A stretch of DNA of 64,000 nt from CAVZBW01 sp963778465 (GTDB lineage Bacteria > Actinomycetota > Acidimicrobiia > Acidimicrobiales > RAAP-2), in contig CAVZUK010000003.1 in assembly GCA_963778465.1 (NCBI GenBank), positions 1,116,001 to 1,180,000 on the forward strand. The letters are read 5' to 3'. Positions 60,082-64,000 of this stretch are shown here, one piece after another (the stretch's first letter is position 1; each line of letters opens with the position of its first letter). Below the pieces are notes generated by a model. The model was not told the origin of the DNA. It saw only the letters and a list, made by a program, of their open reading frames with translations, and made no database searches. Both the position numbers and the translations under genes were made by a program.

Positions 60082-61302
60082 GTGACGGTACCGGGCGAGG
60101 GCGGCTGGCCGGTCCTCCGCGGCCTGCGGGTGGCGGACCTGTCCACGCTGCTCGCGGCACCCCAGGTCGGCGCCGTCCTCGCGGACCTGGGCGCCGACGT
60201 GGTCAAGGTGGAGCCGCCGCAGGGCGACCCGCTCCGGAATCTCGGCACACGGCGGCACGGCGTGTCCCTGCCTTATTTGATGGTCAACCGGCGCAAGCGA
60301 CGCGTCGAGGTCGACTACGCCAGCCCCGAGGGGCTGGCAGAGCTGTACCGGCTCCTCGAGCTTGTGGACGTCGTGGTGCTCAACCAACCCCGAGGCGTTC
60401 TCGAGTCGTGGGGTTGCAGCCCCGAGCAGCTGCTGGAGCGGGATCGGGGGGTCGTGGTGGTGACCGTGAGCTGCTACGGCTGGACCGGACCCCTGGGGGG
60501 CCGGGCGGGCAACGGGTCGCTGGCCGAGGCCTTCGGGGGGCTGACCAACCTGACCGGAGTGCCCGAGGGTCCGCCGGTCCTGCCCTCGGTGCCCCTCGGC
60601 GACTCGCTGGTGGGGATGGCCGGGGCCTTGGCCGCCATCGCGGGTTGCTGGGGCCGGGACGCCGGGTCCCGGCGCGACGTCGAGGGCCGCTCCCCGGCCG
60701 GGGGTCGCCACGTCGACGTCTCGATGTACGAGCCGGTGATCGCGCTGCTCGGGACGGCTCTCGGCGGATGGGAGCCGGGCACCCCCCCGCCCGAGCGGAC
60801 CGGGAGCCGGGTCGCCGGGGGGGCGCCCCGTAACGTCTACCGCGCCGGGGACGGGCGGTACCTCGTCGTGTCGGCGACGACGGACGGGCAGGCCCGCCGC
60901 GCGCTCGAGGCGATCGGTGCCGGTGGCGAGATCGAGCGCTTCGCGAGCGGTGCCCAGCGGGCCGCGCACGCCGACGAGATCGACGGGCTGGTGGCCCGCT
61001 GGATCGAGCAGCGCGACCGAGACGAGGCGATGACCACGCTCGGCGGGGCGGGTGTGCCGGTGGCCCCCCTCCACGACCTGTCGGAGCTCCTCGAGCATCC
61101 CCAGGTTCGGGCTCGGGGATCGGTGGCCCGGCTGAACGATCCCGTGGCCGGGACCGTTCTCGCGCCGGGTCCCGTGGCGCACTTCTCCGGGTGCTCGGAT
61201 TCCGAGCCGGCGCCGCCAGCCGAGATCGTGTCCGCACGAGCGGTCATCGACGAGTGGCGGATCGGCGACGTCGACGGCTCGAGGTCGGGGAGCCCGGCAT
61301 GA
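60082..61302 (+). CDS. CaiB/BaiF family III CoA transferase
   Basis: A 406-residue CoA transferase. GLRVADLSTLLAAPQVGAVLAD is the standard start, GADVVKVEPPQGD follows, and the catalytic Asp174 lies in LGDSLVGMAG. It moves CoA between two acids, one made by the cluster. GTG 60082 starts 16 bases after the synthetase stop; its own stop overlaps the next gene (ATGA). Confidence 0.92.
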   Translation: MTVPGEGGWPVLRGLRVADLSTLLAAPQVGAVLADLGADVVKVEPPQGDPLRNLGTRRHGVSLPYLMVNRRKRRVEVDYASPEGLAELYRLLELVDVVVLNQPRGVLESWGCSPEQLLERDRGVVVVTVSCYGWTGPLGGRAGNGSLAEAFGGLTNLTGVPEGPPVLPSVPLGDSLVGMAGALAAIAGCWGRDAGSRRDVEGRSPAGGRHVDVSMYEPVIALLGTALGGWEPGTPPPERTGSRVAGGAPRNVYRAGDGRYLVVSATTDGQARRALEAIGAGGEIERFASGAQRAAHADEIDGLVARWIEQRDRDEAMTTLGGAGVPVAPLHDLSELLEHPQVRARGSVARLNDPVAGTVLAPGPVAHFSGCSDSEPAPPAEIVSARAVIDEWRIGDVDGSRSGSPA

Positions 61303-62462
61303 GCCCCCATCCCTTCCGCGATCGGGCGGCCATCTGCGGAGTAGGGGACACCGAGTACAGCAAGGACTCCGGCGTGAGCACGCTCACCCTGGCCCTCCGG
61401 GCGATCGCCGCGGCCCTGGCGGACGCCGGGCTCGAGGCGCGCGACGTCGACGGCGTCGCCTGTCACCGCGTCGGAGACTCGGTGCAGGCGGCGGTGGTCG
61501 CCGAGGCCCTCGGGGTTCGGGACCTCCACTACTTCGTCGACCAGTTTGGGGGAGGGAGCGCCTCGCACTCGATCGTGGGCCAAGCCGCCATGGCCGTCAT
61601 CACCGGCCAGGCCGAGACCGTGGTCTGCTGGCGGGCCATCAACGCACGCTCCGAGTGGCGAATGGGTGGCACGGGTCGCGCCGCTCCCGACGTCGTCGAG
61701 TTCCAGTACCAGGTGCCGTACGGGTACGCGACGCCTCCCCAACAGTTCGCCATGGTCGCCCGATCGTGGATGGACGCAAGGAGCGCGGGGGAGGAGGACC
61801 TCGGGGCCGTGGCGATCACCACCCGCGAGCACGCGATACGCAACCCCGCCGCCATGATGCGCCAGCCGCTGACGATGGAGCAGTACCTCTCGTCGCGCTG
61901 GGTGGTCGAACCCCTCCGGCTCTTCGACTGCTGCCTCGAGACCGATGCCGCGGTCGCCGTGGTCGTCACCCGAGCCGAGCGGGCTCGGGATCTCGCCAAG
62001 GTCCCCGTCGGCATCTCGGGAGCGGTCTGGGGATCGGGGCAGACGCTCCTCTCCAACGGGCGTGACTTCCCGGTGAGCGCCGCCGCCGCCGCCGGGCGGC
62101 GGCTCTTCGAGCAGGCCGGGTTCGGCCCGGCGGACCTCGACGTCGCCGAGCTCTACGACGCCTTCACGCCCCTCGTGCTGATCCAGCTCGAGGACTACGG
62201 GATCGTGGGACAGGGCCAGGCGGCCGGGTTCGTCCGCGGCGGGGGCACGTCGCTCTCGGGGAGGTTGCCGACCAACACCCACGGGGGGCACCTTTCCGCC
62301 GGCTACGTGCACGGACTCAACCACCTCGCAGAGGCCGTCCGCCAGCTCCGCGGCGAGGGTGGGGCCCGCCAGGTGGCGGGGGCGGAGGTGGCGCTGTCGA
62401 CGGGCCAGTGCGGCTACGTCGCGGGCAACACCTCGGCCCTCGCCCTGCGGCGGCTCTCGTGA
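61299..62462 (+). CDS. Thiolase-like protein (lipid-transfer/Ltp2-like, no catalytic Cys)
   Basis: A 387-residue thiolase-fold protein. Where thiolases have the nucleophilic Cys, it reads FGGGSASHSI (Ser at about 87-89), so Claisen chemistry is not expected. ELYDAFTPL, NTHGGHLSAGYVHG and GQCGYVAGNTSA match the Ltp2-like aldolase branch. Such proteins work with DUF35 partners, here the next gene, in retro-aldol cleavage of 3-hydroxyacyl-CoAs (as in sterol side-chain degradation). ATG 61299 overlaps the CoA transferase stop. Confidence 0.88.
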   Translation: MSPHPFRDRAAICGVGDTEYSKDSGVSTLTLALRAIAAALADAGLEARDVDGVACHRVGDSVQAAVVAEALGVRDLHYFVDQFGGGSASHSIVGQAAMAVITGQAETVVCWRAINARSEWRMGGTGRAAPDVVEFQYQVPYGYATPPQQFAMVARSWMDARSAGEEDLGAVAITTREHAIRNPAAMMRQPLTMEQYLSSRWVVEPLRLFDCCLETDAAVAVVVTRAERARDLAKVPVGISGAVWGSGQTLLSNGRDFPVSAAAAAGRRLFEQAGFGPADLDVAELYDAFTPLVLIQLEDYGIVGQGQAAGFVRGGGTSLSGRLPTNTHGGHLSAGYVHGLNHLAEAVRQLRGEGGARQVAGAEVALSTGQCGYVAGNTSALALRRLS

Positions 62463-62923
62463 GCGCCCGGCCGGCGCCGGCGGTCGACCGGGACTCCCGG
62501 CCGTGGTGGGACGCGCTGGCACGCCACGAGCTGGTGCTCCAACGCTGCTCGGCATGTCGCGCCTGGCGATGGCCCCCACGGGCCATCTGCAACCGGTGCG
62601 CCTCCTTCGCATGGGAGTGGGAGCCGCCCTCCGGTCTGGGCAGCGTGGCGTCGTGGATCGTCAACCACCACCGATTCTCCGAGGCCTTCGAGTCCCCCTA
62701 CGCGGTCGTCACCGTGCGGTTGGAGGACCAGGCCGACCTCCTGCTCCCCGGATCCTTCACGGGCCCGATGGATCGGCTGCGGATCGGGTTCGAGGTCGTG
62801 GCCGAATTCGACGACGCCCTCGACGAGGCGGGCCAACGGTTCACCCTGTTGACCTGGCGGCCGGCGGACGGGGCGGATTCGAGGCGGCCGGCGGACGGCG
62901 CCGCAGAGGAGGCAGCGACGTGA
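62459..62923 (+). CDS. Zn-ribbon/OB-fold protein, DUF35 family
   Basis: A 154-residue DUF35 protein. The rubredoxin-like zinc ribbon has Cys30, 33, 44 and 47 (QRCSACRAW and CNRC), followed by the OB-fold (GSVASWIVNHH to VRLEDQADLLLPG). It is the obligate partner of Ltp2-like thiolase-fold aldolases and overlaps it by 4 bases. The C-terminus has a duplicated RPADGA segment from a 16-bp DNA repeat. Confidence 0.9.
   Translation: MSARPAPAVDRDSRPWWDALARHELVLQRCSACRAWRWPPRAICNRCASFAWEWEPPSGLGSVASWIVNHHRFSEAFESPYAVVTVRLEDQADLLLPGSFTGPMDRLRIGFEVVAEFDDALDEAGQRFTLLTWRPADGADSRRPADGAAEEAAT
62856..62898. repeat. 16-bp direct repeat in the DUF35 gene
   Basis: GGCGGCCGGCGGACGG at 62856-62871 and 62883-62898, 27 bases apart, encodes two RPADGA units in the C-terminal tail. 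It is probably a replication-slippage product. Confidence 0.85.
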
Positions 62924-64000
62924 GCACGGGCATCCGGCGACCATGGGACGCGGTCGACTACCAGGAGATCGCGGCGCAGTTCCCGCCGCCCCCGGAGTAC
63001 TTCCACCGGGCCTGGTTCGCCCCGCCCGAGGAGATCGAACGCATCAAGCTCTCGAGGATCAAAGAGCGCGCCTTGCGCGCCCAGCGGGTGCCGTTCTTCG
63101 CCCGGCGTTGGGGGGCGGCGGGCTTCGATCCACGGGACCTCAAATCGCTCGACGATCTCGACCGTGTGCCCTTCTACACCGTCGACGACATCCGCCAGAG
63201 CATCGAGGAGCACCCCCCCTACGGGGACTACCAGGGGGTGACGGTGGGGGACGCGCTGCGTGAGCCCATCCGCATCCACATGTCGGGTGGGACGACCGGG
63301 GTGCCCCGGCCCACCCTGTACACGCAGTGGGACCGCGAGGTGGGGGCTGTCCTCACGGCCCGGGGCATGTACCTCCAGGGCATCCGACCTGGCGACGTGG
63401 TCTTGAACAGCTGGTCCTACGGGCTGCACAACGGCGCCTTCAGCTTTGACGAGGCTTTGCATCGCTGGCTCAACTGCGTCGTGATCCACACCAGCACGGG
63501 CAACGTCACGAGCACCCGCAAGCAGGTCATGCTCGCCCGGGAGTACCAGGCGGCCGCCATCCTCACGACCGGCGACTACCTGCTGCGCCTGGCCGAAGAG
63601 GCGCGGGTCATGGGCCTCGACCCGGTCAAGGACCTGGCCATCCGCTCGCTCGCCACCTGCATCGGCAACGAGGAGATCCTCGAGGAGCTCTTCGGTGTCC
63701 CCGTACTCTCGAGCTACGGCTTCCACGAGGTGCAGTACGTCTCGGTCGAGTGCGAGGCCAAGCAGGGCCTGCACATCTTCGAGGACGCCTTCGACGTCCG
63801 GGTGGTCGATCCCGAGACGGGGCGTCCCCTCCCGGACGGCGAGATCGGGGCCCTCGTGATCACCGAGTGTTACAAGACCGGCAGCCCGCAGTTCCGCTAC
63901 AACATCATGGACCTCTCGGCCCTCTACCCGAGAGAGCGCTGCGCCTGCGGGAGCTGGCTGCGGCGGATGGCTCCCTTCGCCGGCCGCGGCGACAACATGG
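62920..64000 (+). CDS. Phenylacetate--CoA ligase-like enzyme (3' end beyond window)
   Basis: Partial ANL-superfamily protein, at least 360 residues. It starts at GTG 62920 (GTGA overlap with DUF35). FARRWGAAGFDPRDLKSLDD and IRIHMSGGTTGVPRP (ATP-binding P-loop, here SGGTTG) match PaaK, and GFHEVQYVSVE and YNIMDLSALYP follow in the usual order. The C-terminal domain with the catalytic Lys lies outside. It activates an aromatic or cyclic acid with CoA. Confidence 0.9.
   Translation, partial: MSTGIRRPWDAVDYQEIAAQFPPPPEYFHRAWFAPPEEIERIKLSRIKERALRAQRVPFFARRWGAAGFDPRDLKSLDDLDRVPFYTVDDIRQSIEEHPPYGDYQGVTVGDALREPIRIHMSGGTTGVPRPTLYTQWDREVGAVLTARGMYLQGIRPGDVVLNSWSYGLHNGAFSFDEALHRWLNCVVIHTSTGNVTSTRKQVMLAREYQAAAILTTGDYLLRLAEEARVMGLDPVKDLAIRSLATCIGNEEILEELFGVPVLSSYGFHEVQYVSVECEAKQGLHIFEDAFDVRVVDPETGRPLPDGEIGALVITECYKTGSPQFRYNIMDLSALYPRERCACGSWLRRMAPFAGRGDNM

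Noticed and set aside
61299..62462. Acetyl-CoA acetyltransferase annotation
   Set aside because: The nucleophilic Cys is absent and a DUF35 partner is coupled, which favours an aldolase-type role.

Overview
The window is a 64 kb stretch of very GC-rich, tightly packed DNA with many GTG and a few TTG starts and many 4-base ATGA/GTGA overlaps. A mycothiol ligase (mshC, 22360-23508), a mycofactocin-type SDR at the left edge, DHA2-type MFS, IclR, TetR and GlxA regulators and many CoA-ester enzymes point to an actinomycete. A free-living, metabolically versatile lineage such as the Acidimicrobiia or a relative of mycobacteria fits best. This is inference from gene content; there is no rRNA, and I recognised no tRNA.

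Layout. 1-8 kb: SDR, luciferase-like (LLM) oxidoreductase, divergent IclR regulator / D-aminoacylase-like amidohydrolase, alpha/beta hydrolase, and a secreted kelch + lamin-tail protein whose signal peptide is out of frame. 8-16 kb: a 42-codon small ORF upstream of a lone ABC exporter, an AEC-like permease, an SDR, the stump of a cyclic-nucleotide-domain gene, and a divergent MFS / thioesterase pair around a perfect inverted repeat. 16-25 kb: methyltransferase, HNH nuclease, GlxA regulator coupled to a DJ-1/PfpI protein, a flavin 2-hydroxyacid oxidase, a large membrane protein, mshC, a ZIP transporter remnant and an aldehyde dehydrogenase. 25-34 kb: a complete Mo-hydroxylase system of the CO-dehydrogenase type. 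The maturation genes (CoxG-like, MocA-like, two XdhC parts, VWA and MoxR) are on the minus strand, diverging from the medium, small and large structural subunits on the plus strand. The large subunit carries AYRGPWE instead of a CODH active-site loop.

34-42.5 kb is the most unusual region. A TetR gene and an 866-codon fusion of an acyl-CoA synthetase with a D-2-hydroxyacid dehydrogenase diverge from a four-gene 2-oxoacid:ferredoxin oxidoreductase operon (gamma, delta, alpha, beta) followed by a cupin. Together these could link carboxylic acid, acyl-CoA, 2-oxoacid and 2-hydroxyacid. The conserved catalytic lysine of the ligase half appears to be missing.

42.5-49.7 kb: a minus-strand operon (zinc alcohol dehydrogenase, TauD-type dioxygenase, SDR, MBL hydrolase, amidase). 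An IS607-like remnant lies just upstream of it, with an intact-looking tnpB and a frameshifted, truncated tnpA. 49.8-64 kb: a catabolic cluster with cyclase-family hydrolase, TetR, aldehyde dehydrogenase, P450, two ACMSD-like amidohydrolases, ADP-forming acyl-CoA synthetase, CaiB-type CoA transferase, a thiolase-like/DUF35 pair resembling Ltp2-type retro-aldolases, and a phenylacetate-CoA ligase-like gene cut by the window end. Two similar operator-like motifs in this region suggest shared control.
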